Below are positions 1 through 13,452 of a stretch of 64,000 nt of DNA, piece by piece (the stretch's first letter is position 1; every line of letters starts with the position of its first letter). Origin of the DNA: Lagopus muta (taxonomy: Eukaryota > Chordata > Aves > Galliformes > Phasianidae). The notes below the pieces were generated by a model, which was not told where the DNA came from, ran no database searches, and saw only the letters and a list, made by a program, of their open reading frames with translations. The stretch spans positions 10,025,505 to 10,089,504 of the forward strand of contig NC_064434.1 of assembly GCF_023343835.1 (NCBI RefSeq), read 5' to 3'. The position numbers and the translations under genes are program-made.

Positions 1-3000
1 TGCATTTATGTGAAGTGTGGGGAACTCCTAGTTTAGGTGGTGAAGGTTAGTGGTTTTACAGCTGTCTAATGGATAGTTTCATGATATTTTAAATCTTGGG
101 AAGGATTAGTCCCCCCAGATGCTGACCAAGTAATGGAAGAGGTTAATTTAGGATTTAACTCTTCCACGTATTCTATTGAAGTGAAGTCAGGAATGATTTA
201 TTGGAGGAGAATTTGCTGCAAAACTGGAGTTGCTTTAAAATAAGGCGTATGAGGAGCTGATTGTACTGAAGACTTCTCTGCTACTTTATAGTATAGGCCA
301 TCTCATAATATTCCAAATTGCAAAGTTTTTTTTTGTTTTTCTTGATTTTTAAAAAAATCTCTTCATTGTGGAAACAGCTCATGGTAATAATGGTCACATA
401 TCTGCCCACCTGAAGATAGTGTTCTACATGTAGTGCCTTGAAGAGATGTGTAAATCAATAGCACTTTTGATCCAGGTTCAGCAGGAAAATGAATCACAAC
501 TCTGTTCAGTCTATCCACTGTTTCCATTTACTATTGATGTTTCTATACCTGCAGCATATCAAGCCACATACTTGTTGGCTCAGTGTTTATTTCTGACTGG
601 AGCCAAAGGATGGCAAAAGTTGAGAAATTGAAAAGTATATTCAGAATTTATTTTAAGCATAACATTAAATTAGTCAAACTAATGAACAGTATTTGCTATT
701 TGAAAGTATTAAGCTGCTTATGTTGTCCAGATGGTGTTTGCTATGTAAATTGTTTGTAGACAGCCAATATTTGCTTTTCAAACTATCACTGGTTGGACTG
801 ACTGCCTGGCACTATTCCTTTTTCTTGATCAGATGTGTGAGTAATAGTTCCAGTGAATATTTTTGCAGTTTAGGGTTCCACAAATACTTACATATGTGTT
901 CTTCAAATCCGATGTCTCTGAATATTTGTTCCAGCAAAATTGATGGAAATATTGGCTAAAAGATATTAATTAATGAAAAAATCAAAAGGATATTTCTATT
1001 CAAAACAAACTGCACAGTTTTCCCCAGAGTACCACAGATACCCACTTTCTGGTGACAGACAATGCAGATACTTGAAATAAATATACATAAATGAAACAAT
1101 TGGATTTTATTTCCTGCTTTCAAACTGTGTGGGTGGCAGTTTATTCTCTTCTCGTATTCCAACTGAGTCAGATTCAAGTTGGACTTGAACATATTTGCAT
1201 CATGCCCTTATTCTTGTGAAACTGGGGAATTACAGAAAGGGGTCTTTTGGCAGGAGGAGGTACAGCTTTTAGAATAAGAGTCTGCAGCAGTGGAAGAGCT
1301 TGGATTACTGCACTCACATGTTAGTTAGGTGGTGTTTGGTTGCTCATCTCATGGCAGCAAATTAGAAGAGAAATGTCTTACTTTGTTTTATTTCCAGACA
1401 CAGATCAATGAATGCCTTGCAAGGGTCAAATAAATAGCTAACAGCACCTGTTAGCAAAAATCGTGATCATGCTGAAGGGTTTAAAGTCAAATCTGAATAT
1501 TTCAGAATTTCTTTAGTCAATATCCACATCCAGGACTTCGTTCCAAAACACAGTTTGAAAATAAGAGATAAAATACTTTAATATCAATGGAATTTTCACT
1601 ACAAGCTTTTATATTTATTGATATACACACACATATATATTCATATATTCTATATCCATATATTCATATGCTCATCTATATTATATGTAAATAAGAAACA
1701 TTCTACTTTAATTTTTATTTGTATTCTGTAGCCACAATGTCTGTGAAGGCTGGCTGGAATATGAGTTACATTTTGCATATGTGCATTTATTGCTTTACCC
1801 TACTGTAAATAACAGACTAGAGGTTTGAGTTCCAGAGAATCTAGCATTAATGTCTTGGATAGATCAGAACAGCAACATATATAATTTGAAGGTTACATCT
1901 GAACTGTTTGTAGCTGATAGAGCAAGTAGGTCTTTAGATAACATGATTCTGAAGCTACATCTGAGCCAGCATTTAAAGAGGATCAGGGATTGCTCTATTA
2001 CTGTGAAGCCAACTGGAACTTACGAATATATGGTTAAAACAAACCATTAAAACTTCTACTGTGACAACGTCTTAACTCATATGTTATTAAAGAAATTGCA
2101 GTGTTAGGGATGCAATTGTTTCAACTGTTTGTGATGTTTGAATGGACGGTATACCTCAGAAAGTTAATCATCCTGACTTTCACAGCCTTGTGCAAAAAAT
2201 AAGCCTAGAGGAAGCTTCTTTTTGAGTCTCATCTCTAGCAATATGGCAAGGTTGTGGGAATAGGCCAATGAAGTACCATGGAGTAGAGGCTTCCAAAGTT
2301 GATGGGATACAAGAAAAAAGGGAACGTCTTCTTAGAATATAAAACATAGAACAAGAAATGTATGCCATTGTCTCAAAGAACAAGTTACTCACAAGACAAT
2401 ATCTGGAAAAGTCTTTGTCTCACTCTATTAAGCAGAGGCTCCTTCTACTGCTCCTAATTGCTAGAAGAACTGGTTTAGAAGAAACTTAGCTTTCTTCTTT
2501 CCAGGCAGATTTGCTGTCTTGCATTCAACAGTTTTCTTTTATATAGACTTGGACTCTAATGTTACTTATCCAGTTATTCTTTTTTTTTCTTTCTTTTTTT
2601 TCCCCCTCTACCAAGGAGCTAGATGCCATAAATCTGTCCATCTGAATACTTGTTTGAAAGCCTGTTTTGGGATTTCCCAGTTTCCTCAGAAGTATGGTTA
2701 AAGGGGTTGAACAAATGAAGTCTGAAGCTTTTGAGGAACTGTGATGTGTTACATCACCACTGAAGTCTGTCCGAAACCTGGAACTTTGCTCTACGCCCTG
2801 AGTCTGAATGCATTATTGCTAAGTGAATAGCTGAGAAGCAGGAGAGGAATCTCTTGTTTCTATATAGTAAGAAATAATTGAAACATGGTTCCCTCCTCTT
2901 TCAGGCTGTTAAGACATGGCTGAGCCCAGATTTAATAACTTTTGCAGAATTTATCCTTAGTGTGTTTTACCCAGTGTGGGAGAGAGAGACCTCCTTCCTA

Positions 3001-6000
3001 GAAAGACATCACACACCACTGTAATTGGCAACATGTGCATTACACGCACAACTTAAAATTAAATTGACATGCCTGAGGGATTCCATTTGTGTCATATCTA
3101 ACCTACCACAAAGTGAGCAGCAGAGCTAGGCCATGCAGTGCTTCACTCACTCCCATAAAGCTGCAATATGGGAAAGTGGGAGTCGGTGCACAGGATTTGT
3201 TCCCATAATTCTGTTAACTATACTGAAGAAATTTATGGTCATCAAGATGAGTAATAATGGCCAAAAACTAGAAGTGTAATGATTTCTTTCCATTCTTTAC
3301 ATCTTCTGATGTATCCAGTGCTACTTGTTGCTGAAGGAGGTTACTGGGCAACCGATTCAGCAGCTGACCTGGCTCACCATCCAAATTGCTTCTAAGAAAG
3401 GGCTTGACAACAAAATTAAATAAATGGATTATTAATGAGAATTGAAAAGACAACTGGCGTCTAAAGAAATGTACAAACCCATAAGCTAACACAGTGATTT
3501 CTAAAGCAACTATGACATAGAGTCTGATCTTGTAGATGTTTTTATGCACAGGGATTACAAACCAAAAGAATCTTGTTGGCCTCAGTCATTGCTCCTTTAT
3601 GGTCACAATGACGTGTAGCAGTGGGCATCATGTTGCACAGCTTGATCTTCATATTGCCATGCACTGCCAAAAAGAAAAAATCTGCATGCATACACACTGC
3701 AATAATTATTTTAAAGGGAACAGGAGTGGGCATTTGCAGTTCGTCTGTCAGTAACTGACAGAAAACATTTTCTTGCCTTAGAAGATACTTATATTTAAAA
3801 TATTTTTAGCTGGAATAGTAATCCCCAACTATTTTAGAAAAAACAAACTAATTGGAAAGAACTGTTTATCACAGCCCAGCATTCCCAGAAGGGGAATCAA
3901 TTTATATAAACATGTTAAAACTGACCTTTTTATGAAATGTTATGGAGAACTGAGAAGAGAACCACAACAGATCTTTATCTTATGTTCACTATTTTAAAAG
4001 ATCAATGGTAGGGTGAAGACTGAGGCTAGTTATTGCATATGTTTTAGATGTGAATGCTAAGGTCATCTAAAATCCACTGCCAAAGCTGCTGTTACTGCTA
4101 GCAAAATATAAACTGATGTTCCATGGCCCTCATTATATGCTCAGTATGAATATGCTTCCCTTTCCACATAAATCACTATGAATGCATCTATCAATTTATC
4201 CACTGAAAGTCATTGATCACAAATGTAGATGAAATGATGAAAACTGTAAAGAAACCATTGCAAATTGGTGATGTAGCCCCTAAGGGGGAAAAGCAAACAA
4301 ACAAACATCAAAATAAAGATATATTTTGAATTTACTATATGGAAATTCTCTGTTGAAAAGTAACATTAATATGCATGTGCGCAGATTTGTATTTAATGCA
4401 GTTTAATCTAGTAAATGAACATGCAGAAAAATAAGTTAAAAGACAAATTATTATCTGCAACCTCTATTTTGCTGTTAAAAAAAACTTGTCACTTTTAAAG
4501 AACCTTCCTCTGCATTCATCTTAACCAAAGAGGACAATCTTGGCAATGTTGAGGTCAGTGGCAAAATTGCCATTGAAATCAGCAAAGGTGCAATCTCACT
4601 CAGCCTTACTGTTCTCAGGCAGAGATTCCCTTGAGTAAGTACTACAGTATTTTTTTTCCCTCACTAAATGAAAGGCTATTATGCATGGCCATACACACAT
4701 AAGAAAGATTGAAACTTCCTCCATCTGTCATGACCTTTGTGTACAAAGTTGCAAATTCTGTTTATATTGTTTTTTCATCTCCTTTATGTCCGCACTCTCA
4801 AAGATCCAAGAGCTGTATTCAACAGTGTATTCCACAGCCTTCCAGTATCATTCAGGAGCTCAAGGTCTGTCTGACCTGATGTTCTTGATATTGATACAGA
4901 TGTTTCTTCAGAGCACCCAGTTTCTGCAGAAAGGTTTCAGTTTTTCTAAAGCACTTTCTGTCTGCTAGAGATCTCAGCTTTCAGGCTGAAGTTCTAAAGT
5001 TTCCCTATAGCCAATGTAAAAGCAAGGCAAATCTTTAAGCAGCATCATTATTACTAACACACATAAATTGGAATAGATGGGATGTAGCAAAAGAATTTTC
5101 CAAAAGAGTGAAGCACGTGAAAATTTTGGAAAGCGCAAGATAGAGATTATCTAACCATGTCCTAGAAAGTGTTTTATTTATAAGGTTGCCCAGTAGCATT
5201 GCTCTAAACTAAGATAATCACTGTATAAACAAGATTTTTGTAAAGAGTGAGCTTTCTTTACTGAGGAATTGAGTGAGAGAGGAAAGGTAGAACTAGCAAG
5301 GAAGAAGGGATAGGAAAAGGCTGACAGAAAAAAATAAGGAGAGTGCCAAAGCAAGGGAGATAGTGTTTGTGTTTAAAAGAACTTGAGGCTATGCCAAATC
5401 AGAATTTTCTTTTGCAACTTGAGAAATGAAATAACTCTTCATGAGCACATATCATGGACAGAGGGAGACACTGCAAGTTCACCATAACAGTGCTATTACA
5501 AGGTTGGAAAAAGAAGGCAGAGAAAAGAAATAAATGGCTATTGGCTGTAATGAACGGAGAAAGGTTCACTGAAGAGACTGTGAACCTTAGCAATTCCTCT
5601 AGTGAGACTGGATCAGGCAGATGGTTATTAACAAAACCTAGTAGCAGGAAAAGGATTTCATAACGCTTCTATTCTAGCACAAGTAAATAAATCAATGAAA
5701 CATACATAAATAAATACATAAACATGATATCCAGCTGGTGTGTTTTATTAAGCTCTGAGTTTGTAGTAGGAGGTTTCTGGAAGTCAAAATTCTTTGAAGC
5801 TTAGACATGTAAATGGCTGAACTAAAGGGGTGTACTGAGACTGAACAAGTTCATAAGTTCTTAGAATGGCACAAATGCAGTTTGCATGGATTTACATGGG
5901 AGTTGAGTTCAGCCCAAGTTGTTCAGAGCTTTTAGTTTCAGCGTGCTGAAGTCAGGTCTGCAGGAGAAAATTGCTGTGGAAATACAGTAAATGTGGGAGA

Positions 6001-6257
6001 ATATTTTTCAAACTTTTATCTCCAGTGAGATTAAATCTGGATACTGCATGTGTAGACTGTAATTACATTAGTCAAATCACAAAAATCTATTTGATTTGGT
6101 GCCATAAACTACTAGAAATTTAATAAATTACTTATGTAGGTCTTAAATATGGTATCTGTTTGTGGGCTTCATATGTTAAGGAATAGCCCTCCTCCAGTGC
6201 TTATTCCAATTTCTAACCTAAGACTACCCTCCCCCTGTTAGAAAAAAAGAGATCCAT
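1..6257. other. Unique AT-rich non-coding stretch
   Basis: I see no supported gene in these 6.2 kb. It holds an AT/AC-rich low-complexity patch at about 1618-1690, a T-rich patch near 2580-2605, and AAAT-type low complexity at about 5685-5725. A short self-complementary block lies at 4554-4575 (see findings). The open frames are under 100 codons, lack recognisable domains and are probably chance. Confidence 0.7.
1618..1690. repeat. AT/AC-rich low-complexity patch
   Basis: An impure run of alternating purine and pyrimidine (ATATACACACACATATATAT and variants) grades into TATATTC-like words. It is an ordinary dinucleotide-type simple repeat, now degenerate. Confidence 0.7.
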
Positions 6258-6530
6258 AGCCTCAGAGCCTTCATCCATCAATAAATATCAATGGAATCAT
6301 TTCTTTTCCACATGGAGGAATTCAGTGACACACCTTTTCTCCGTACGCACTTCCATGTCAGATGCCATTCTGTCAGACTGCCCCTCTGCTGCCATCTGTT
6401 GCATAGCAGCAAAATATAATGAAACGTTGCCAGGAAGGTTCAACCACTACTGCCATACTATTAACATCTGCCTCTGACATCATGGGCCAACATAATAAAA
6501 TAGGAGTCACTACTTTTGGAGCAGTCCTCA
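6258..6530 (-). mobile_element. Truncated mariner-like MITE, copy A
   Basis: This non-autonomous DNA transposon piece lies in the same orientation as copy B (32445-32977) and opposite to copy C (39065-39605). The right end is the terminal inverted repeat, recognisable by CTACTTTTGGAGCAGTCC and followed by TA at 6531-6532, the expected mariner target dinucleotide. Blocks shared with the other copies include GGAATTCAGTGACACACC and GCTGCCATCTG. The other half of the element is missing, and the left limit is approximate because similarity fades between 6245 and 6290. No transposase frame is present. The family resembles the chicken Galluhop/Mariner1-type elements; that name is from memory, but the shared structure of the three copies is directly visible. 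Confidence 0.75.
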
Positions 6531-6532
6531 TA

Positions 6533-7773
6533 ATTTGTGTATTGTGATTTCCTGAGGTCTGATGTGACTCCTTCTTCCTTCAGTGTCACCAAGGTATTCT
6601 TTTTGTCTGTCTTAGAAAGGAAGAGTGTATTATTCCTATTTCCCTTGCAGCAATCTTTTATATGCTATGTATTTCATCCTTCTTCCAAATCTTTTATTTT
6701 GTGATTACTAACTAGTTCCTCCATTCCATTTTTAGTAAAAGAAAATGTCTTGTGAAAGTGATGGAAAAAATCTATATTAAAAGTGATAACACCAGTGGGG
6801 ACTTATGGGTGTGCAGTACTTTGTTAGCAGTGCAACAGGAATAACCTTTATTATTCTACAGTTCTCTTAAACACTTCACCAATTATTTGGCAGATGTCAT
6901 GGTCACTTGGAAGCGACTAACTACCACCCATTCATGTTGCCTCAAAATAACAAAGAGTTCTTACTAACAAACTCTACAACCACTATTTTTTTTCTGTAGA
7001 GACATTGATCTCCACGAGAGTATGTGTATCTAAAATTCAGGACACTCAGACCCAGTTAAATAAATGAAGAATTTATATTAAATGAGCAGCTTCTTCTTCT
7101 TCTTCTTCTTCTTCTTCTTCTTTTTTTTTTTTTTCTTTGAAGTATAGAAAGTCTAATATAATTACAAATACTTACATCTTGATCTGTGAAAGTGACTTTC
7201 AAAATAATTCACAGAGGCCTCCATAAGTTGCTTCACTGGATATTTGTTTACTCTTAGGAATACTGAAGATTTAAAACAGTATGACTCTGTCCCATGTCCC
7301 TGATTACTGATTCAGCAGAAGCACTGTAAAAAAAAAATAATAAAAGAAATGAAAACAAGTGGTATGACACAGTAGACTAGCAATGTTGCAGCTCATGCTG
7401 GAAAAGAAGTCTCCAGTTTCATTTGTTTTGATGTACTGTATAAATATTTAAAGAATGCGTGCTGCAATTTTATCCAGCCTTTACTGAATTTCAGAGTGTA
7501 ATGTCTTGGTGGGGCTCTTAATGCTGATACTAATTAGTGTTAAAATTGCTGGTTCAGCAGACCACTGAGGGATGTGCATGAATCCATTTCTTCTCAGAAA
7601 AACACACAGCTATAAATTTCACTTGAAGCAATGGTCTGAATATCATTGAAATGCCAAGGAAGTTGGTGAGCCTTATATGTTATGAAGTTCAGTGCCTTCA
7701 TGATGTACTTCATATAATCTTATTTTGCATGAGCATTTATTGCACTTGAGGGCATTTTGTTGTAGAAAGTGAA
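6533..7773. other. Non-coding stretch with a CTT microsatellite
   Basis: There is no supported gene. The main feature is the CTT/T tract at 7090-7138; the rest is unique AT-rich sequence. Confidence 0.7.
7090..7138. repeat. (CTT)n microsatellite with poly-T tail
   Basis: About ten CTT units run directly into a T tract of about 14. This makes a pure polypyrimidine strand of nearly 50 bases. It is likely polymorphic in length. Confidence 0.9.
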
Positions 7774-8277
7774 CAGTGGGCCCCTCACTGCAAGAAAGAC
7801 ATTGAGGCCCTGGAACGTGTTCAAAGGAGGGCAACAAAGCTGGTGAGGGGTCTGGAACACAGGCCATATGAGGAGAGGCTGAAGGAGCTGGGAATGTTCA
7901 GCCTGGAAAAGAGGAGACTCAGGGGAGACGTCATTGCTCTCTATAACTTCCTGAAGGGAGGTTGCAGTGAGCTGGGGGTCGGCCTCTTCCCTTGTGTCAT
8001 TAGTGATAGGACCAGAGGGAATGGCTTCAAGCTACGGCAGGGGAGATTCAGACTGGACATTAGGAAGTATTACTTTTCAGAAAGGGTGGTCAGGCACTGG
8101 AATGGACTGCCCAGGGAGGTGGTGGAATCACTGACCCTGGGGGTGTTCAAGGAAAGGCTGGATGTTGTGTTGAGGGACATGGTTTAGTGGGAGCTACTGG
8201 GAATAGGTGAACGGTTGGACTGGATGATCTTTTAGGTCATTTCCAACCTTGGTGATTCTATGATTCTATGATTCTAA
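7774..8277 (+). mobile_element. CR1 LINE 3' end, 5'-truncated
   Basis: This is the 3' 500 bp of a CR1 non-LTR retrotransposon. It begins in the C-terminal third of ORF2 near GGGCCCCTCACTGC and ends with the CR1 tail (GATGATCTTTTAGGTCATTTCC and three ATTCTATG-type octamers at about 8253-8277). Severe 5' truncation is usual for CR1, which inserts by target-primed reverse transcription. No target duplication is evident. The reading frame inside is still open, so this is one of the younger copies in the window. Confidence 0.95.
7843..8187 (+). pseudogene. CR1 ORF2 C-terminal remnant
   Basis: These are 114 open codons of the CR1 ORF2 protein, downstream of the reverse-transcriptase domain. Recognisable CR1 blocks in order are [28 protein letters not shown] (here [12 protein letters not shown]), [33 protein letters not shown] and FKERLDV before the stop. 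The full ORF2 protein has an N-terminal endonuclease and a reverse transcriptase, both missing here. The first ATG is not a real start, because the frame continues upstream from the truncated element. It is not functional by itself. Confidence 0.9.
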
Positions 8278-11200
8278 CTTTCATATGCTATAAAGTTATT
8301 AATAACTGAGTAATTTTAAATTGCATAATAATTTCAGGCAAGGGACACTATAATGAAATTAAGTTTTATTATCATTATATGTGCACATGAATATGAATAT
8401 CTCACAACCTGTTTGTCGAGAAATTGGAACCTTAAAAGACTAAAGAACTGAGTAACTCAATCTCATCAATTAACAGCGGTATAAGATCAGCAATTGAAGA
8501 TTAAGATATTAATGTGGCAGCTGCCATGTTGCTTGACACGCTGGATTACAATGAGAAACTCCAGAACTGAAAATATGAATAGAAGAGCCGAGAATTTCTA
8601 GCATGGGTTAATAATAGACTCACATCCACAAATAAAATATGTACCACAGAGACATGTAGTCTATCTTGGAGAATAAAAGACTGCCACCTGAAAATCTATC
8701 AAAATCTCACAGGCAAATTCTTTGTAGTTGCGACTGGAAAACTGGGGGGAAACCATAAGATACAATTTGTCATTTGGCTGTCAATTCAGCACACTTCTAA
8801 AGTATGTGCTTCCTGAGGAATCTGTTCAAAGTCTGAACAGAAGGCTGTACGAAGTGGGAGGATATTCCTCTGAGGTCAATCATTTAACCGCTATGACTAC
8901 ATCCATACTCTTCAAGAAAACAAGCCAGGGCTGCTTTTCTGGCCCTGAGGCTAAGAGGCAGAGCACAGTTCCCATCTACGTGGCCATATTGGTTTCTCCC
9001 CCAAAATAGTGCCTGTGTCTGGACTGATTGGTTAGGAGTGCTGTCTTCTGTGTGCTGCTTCCAAGTTGACACTGTGGGTCATCACACACAAGGCTGTGCA
9101 CTGGAGAATCCTAGCAATTCCATGACAGAAGCAATTGCAGGGCAGCAAAAGGCTACTGTACCTGACCCTGTTTTATTAGTGACACAGATAAAGCAGATGG
9201 ACAAGGGCTTCAGTCTATCTAGCCCACATACTTGTAGAGGAGAGGGGAGGTTGAGCATGCAACTTGTTTCTAGCTGACTCGGAAATCAACTAACCTAGCT
9301 CACAAAACAAGGTCCAGGAATAAGGAAGGAAAGACTCAGTTCTGATGAATTTCATCACCCTGCATGATTCATCTAGAATCTCCCAGACTGATATGTGCAA
9401 ATCTCTAATCTCTCAATGAAGTCTTGTGAGAAAAGTGGTCCTTTTAAAAGACTATTTCATTAAATAGACTAAAATACCATTAAATGTTGCTGAGGTATTT
9501 TGAGGAGGTTAGGAGTCTCATGTCTTTATTTTCCTCCAGCTGCCAGATTATTCATGAAGACATTATTATTTAAAAACACAGCAGCAAGAGATTTCTGTAC
9601 AGCATCACCACACCACAATGAGAAAGGAAATAACGAAATAATGAAAAATGGAACCTAGTTCTAGAGCCTGAGGAAGAGGAAATCATCAGAACTGTGGGTT
9701 TTTGAGTACCTCAAAATCATTACAGAGGCACTTTCCCTTCTGGAATTTTATTTTCTTTCTGACTAATTGATTTCCATTGAAAAATCTTTTTTTTTTTTTT
9801 TTTTGAATTACCATTCTCCAAGATAAATCCTTCCCACAAATATTTTCCTGTTCATATCAGAGAGAGCATACTTTACATGATCTCCTTCCTCAAAAAACCA
9901 AACATTGTGCTATGTTTGAACAGAAATACAGAAATACTGGGAATGTGCCTATCTCTATTTCTTCATATCAAGACAAATGTAGAACTGAACTGAATTGCTA
10001 ATCTGATTTCTAAGCAAAGTTATCTTTTCTCCACATCACAGAATGGTCTTTTCTGTAACTGGCAAAAATACATTGTTTTATGCTCTGTGTCTAACTGCCT
10101 TTAAAGTTAGGGAACACTTTACGGAGAATCCTCATTCTACTTCATAGAACTTGAAATTTGGCTCATGAGAGATATGTAGCTCTAAAACTCTTCTGTCTTT
10201 GTTATCTCTGAACTGCTTTTAACTGAATTACTCTGTTAGAGGAGACTTCTGTTTTCAAACTCAGGCCTCCATTTTGTCTTTGGTATAATGAAGTCTTGCA
10301 AAGAAAACATACAATGTTCTTGCTTCAGTGTTCATTTTCATATTTTCATACTTTGCAATTTCTTGCTAAATTTTTCCATACCTTAAAATCTTGAATCCAG
10401 AAATTTCAGATTAACAAAGAGAAATTTCAGAGTGGAGAAGAGTAGAAGAAAGTTCCTGATGAGCAAGATAAATAAGGTTCCAATGGCCAATATTACAAAA
10501 GATCTGCAACACACATCCAGTCACAAAAGAACAGTTGGAAATATGTTTAAAAACTGTGAAAGATCCATAGTAACATTTGCATTAAATCATTGCTTAGAAG
10601 CTTATTCACAGAAGATAGTTTATGAATTTGCTCTGGGATTCTTCTGGTTGAAAGGCAGTCTATAAGTATATAAATATAACATCATTCCCATGCAACACTG
10701 TGCACTGCAGATTAAATGACTTCAGAAATTAAAAATATCATTAAGATAGACCACAGAGCATGCTGTTAAATAGATATTAATGAATAATTGATACATTTAG
10801 CACATGGTGATGTAGAATTTGCATTATAAAACAAATGACTGCTTGGAGGCAACCTAGGTTTGTGACTTTAAAAGCAGAATCTTAAAGCAAGTACTGATTC
10901 ACTCATTTTCTTGTACCCAAGTCCATTAATTTCTGCTTTCCACAGCAGTAAGGGAGGAACCTAAGATTAGTTTTCAGAGTGTTACATAAATGAGTAAAAT
11001 TAATGTGATATCTCTATCTAGAAAGTGCATTTTTATATGTGAGGATAAATTATTTTTGTGCCACTTTCAAATCTTAAATAACCTCTGTCAAGAGAACAAA
11101 ATATCCATTAAAAAGATATTTTTAATGCTTATCAGAGGGTTTGTGTGCCAAATACACACAATTCTGTGAAGTGCAGTGGTGTGCTGGTACTCCTTTGATC

Positions 11201-11789
11201 TCAATATCCTTCTTCCTGGTCTGCTGCCAAGGATCGTTCACTCTCTGCACACATCAGTTGGGACAGGAAAAAAATGAATGAAACAACTCTTCAGCTGAAT
11301 TCATTTCTCACTTCCCCTGTTTCTCCATCTGTCTGACTCAGACGTCTTCAGGGAAAATATTCCTCATTTTTTCTGCTATGGGCAAGACCATCTACAGCTG
11401 TGCCCTCAGCACAAAGAGATGGCACCTTTCTTGCTAAGTTGAATAAAAGATGAAGTATCCTGCTTTAAGTTTGTAGCTGGCAATGTTATGATGACTTTTC
11501 TCAGGAAGGGCATACTACAAAGCGTAATACAGTTACTGAACTAACTCTGCCCGCTTCAGTATGTGATCACCTCAGCATGGCACTGTTAGTTCAGGTGCCA
11601 ACATTATTAGTTCAGGTGCAGCAAAGTGCTAACATGGCTCTGCCGCTTCCAACATCCACATAGATTTTCCTGCCATGCCTTTCTTGGCTCTGCTTTGTGT
11701 GATAGTACATAGACCTATAGAGGTGTCCTGTCTACATCATGCCTTCTCAAGATACCCATATTCATATTACATCAAAATCTTTATTGGAT
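8278..11789. other. Unique non-coding stretch
   Basis: No gene or clear interspersed repeat is visible. There is a T18 run at about 9787-9804. Small open frames at 8728-9009 and 10432-10665 on the plus strand encode nothing I recognise. Confidence 0.65.
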
Positions 11790-11841
11790 TTAGCCTTCAC
11801 ACTCCTGAAGGGTGAGGAAAGCACCGGAACAGGTTGCCCAG

Positions 11842-11847
11842 AGATGT
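11842..11847. repeat. Target-site duplication, left copy (AGATGT)
   Basis: AGATGT here directly precedes the 3' end of the inserted minus-strand CR1 and recurs at its other end. In the intact host element only one copy would be expected at this place. Confidence 0.65.
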
Positions 11848-13446
11848 CACAGAATCACAGAATGGCCAGGGTTGGAAGGGACCTCAAGGATCATGAATCC
11901 CCAACCTCCCTGCCACATGCAGGGCCACCAACCTCCCCATTTAATACCAGACCAGGCTGCCCAGGGCCCCATCCAGTCTGGCCTTGAACACCTCCAGGCA
12001 CAGGGCATCCACAACCTCTCTGGGCAGCCTGTTCCAGTACCTCACCACTCTCTCTGTAAAGAATTTTCCCCTGACATCCAACCTAAATCTTCCCTCCCTC
12101 AACTTAAAACCATTTCCCCTTGTCCTGCCGTTATCAACCCTTTCAAAGAGTTGATTCCCCTCCTGTTTATAGGCTCCCTTTAGGTATTCAAATGCTGCAG
12201 TGCGGTCAGCCCGCAGCCTTCTTTTCTCCAGGCTGAACAAGCTTAGCTCCCTCAGCCTGTCTTCGTAGGGGAGGTGCTCCAGTCCCCTGATCATCTTTGT
12301 GGCTCTCCTCTGGACTCTCTCCAACAGCTCCATGTCTTTTTTGTGCTGGGGGCTCCACACTTGGACGCAGTACTCCAGATGGGACCTCACAAGAGCAGAG
12401 TAGAGGGGGACAATCACCTCCCTGTCCCTGCTGGCCACTCGTCTTCTGATGGAGCCCAGAATACCATTTGCCTTCCAAGCCGCAAGGGCACAACTGCTGG
12501 CTCATGTTAAGTTTTTCATCCATCAGGACCCCCAGGTCCTTCTCTGCAGGGCTGCTCTCAAGGACCGCTCCTTCCAGTCTGTATGGATGCCTGGGATTCT
12601 TCCAGCCCAAGTGCAAAATTCTGCACTTTGCCATGTTGAACCTCATCAGGTTCACCTGGGCCCACCTTTCTAGCCTGTTAAGGTCCCTCTGAATGGCATC
12701 CCTTCCTTCTACTGTGTCAACTGCATCACTCAGCTTGGTGTCATCAGCAAACTTGCTGAGGGTGCACACAATTTTGTCATAGATGTCTTTGATAAAGAAG
12801 TCAGAGAGCACTGGTCCCAAGACAGACCCCTGGGGGGCGTCGCTCGTTACCGGCCTCCACCTGGATGCAGAGCCATTGATCACCACCCTCTGACTGCGGC
12901 CTTTCAATCAGTTTCTTATTGAGTGGTCCACCCATCAAATCCACATCCCTCCAATTTGGAGATGAGGATGTGGTGGGGGGCCATGTCAGAGGCCTTGCTC
13001 AAGTCAAGGTAAATGACATCGGTCGCCTTTCCCTTGTCCACCAATGTTGACACTCCATCACAGAAGGCCACCAGATTGGTCAAACATGACCTTCCCCTGG
13101 TGAAGCTGTGCTGGCTGTCTTGGATCACACACCCATTCCTCATGTGATCAAGCATGTCATCCAGGAGGATCTGTTCCATGATCTTCCCAGGCACAGAGGT
13201 GAGACTCACCAGCCTGTAGTTCCCGGGGTCCTCCTTGCTCACTTTCTTGTAAATGTCACTCCCATGACCCTTCCTCCAGTCATCTGGGACCTCACCTGAC
13301 AGCCACGACTTTTCAAATATGATGGAGAGTGGCTCAGTATCCACCTCAGCTAGCTCCTTCAGAACCCTGGGATGCATGCCATCTGGTCCCATAGACTTAC
13401 ACACATTCAGTCCCATGAGGCGGTCTCAGATCTGCTCTGTTCTCAC
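11848..13446 (-). mobile_element. Nested CR1 LINE, 1.6 kb, minus strand
   Basis: This is a relatively young, 5'-truncated CR1. Its 3' terminus on the minus strand is at 11848 (CACAGAATCACAGAATGGCC on the plus strand, the complement of the octamer tail). It runs through a 3' UTR of about 93 bp and then ORF2 sequence to 13446, where it is cut off just upstream of the reverse-transcriptase N-terminus. It is inserted inside another CR1 of opposite orientation and flanked by AGATGT repeats. It is the largest and best preserved mobile element of the window. Confidence 0.95.
11941..13416 (-). pseudogene. CR1 ORF2 reverse transcriptase, broken by frameshifts
   Basis: ORF2 of CR1 encodes the endonuclease/reverse transcriptase that copies the element into DNA at a nicked target. 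Here the endonuclease is lost by 5' truncation. The reverse transcriptase appears in three overlapping open pieces. 12916-13416 has [49 protein letters not shown] and [11 protein letters not shown]. 12206-12907 has [12 protein letters not shown] and the catalytic FADD box in [12 protein letters not shown], then [18 protein letters not shown]. 11941-12438 has the C-terminal [52 protein letters not shown] and a stop after SLVWY. Frame changes fall near 12910 (with in-frame stops) and near 12490. It cannot make a functional protein. Confidence 0.92.
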
Positions 13447-13452
13447 AGATGT
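13447..13452. repeat. Target-site duplication, right copy (AGATGT)
   Basis: This is the second AGATGT, immediately beyond the 5'-truncated end of the nested CR1. The interrupted host CR1 resumes directly after it. Confidence 0.65.

Noticed and set aside
1193..1200. Isolated POU octamers (ATTTGCAT here and at 61492-61499; ATGCAAAT at 61079-61086)
   Set aside because: About this many are expected by chance in AT-rich DNA of this length, and they have no partner motifs nearby.
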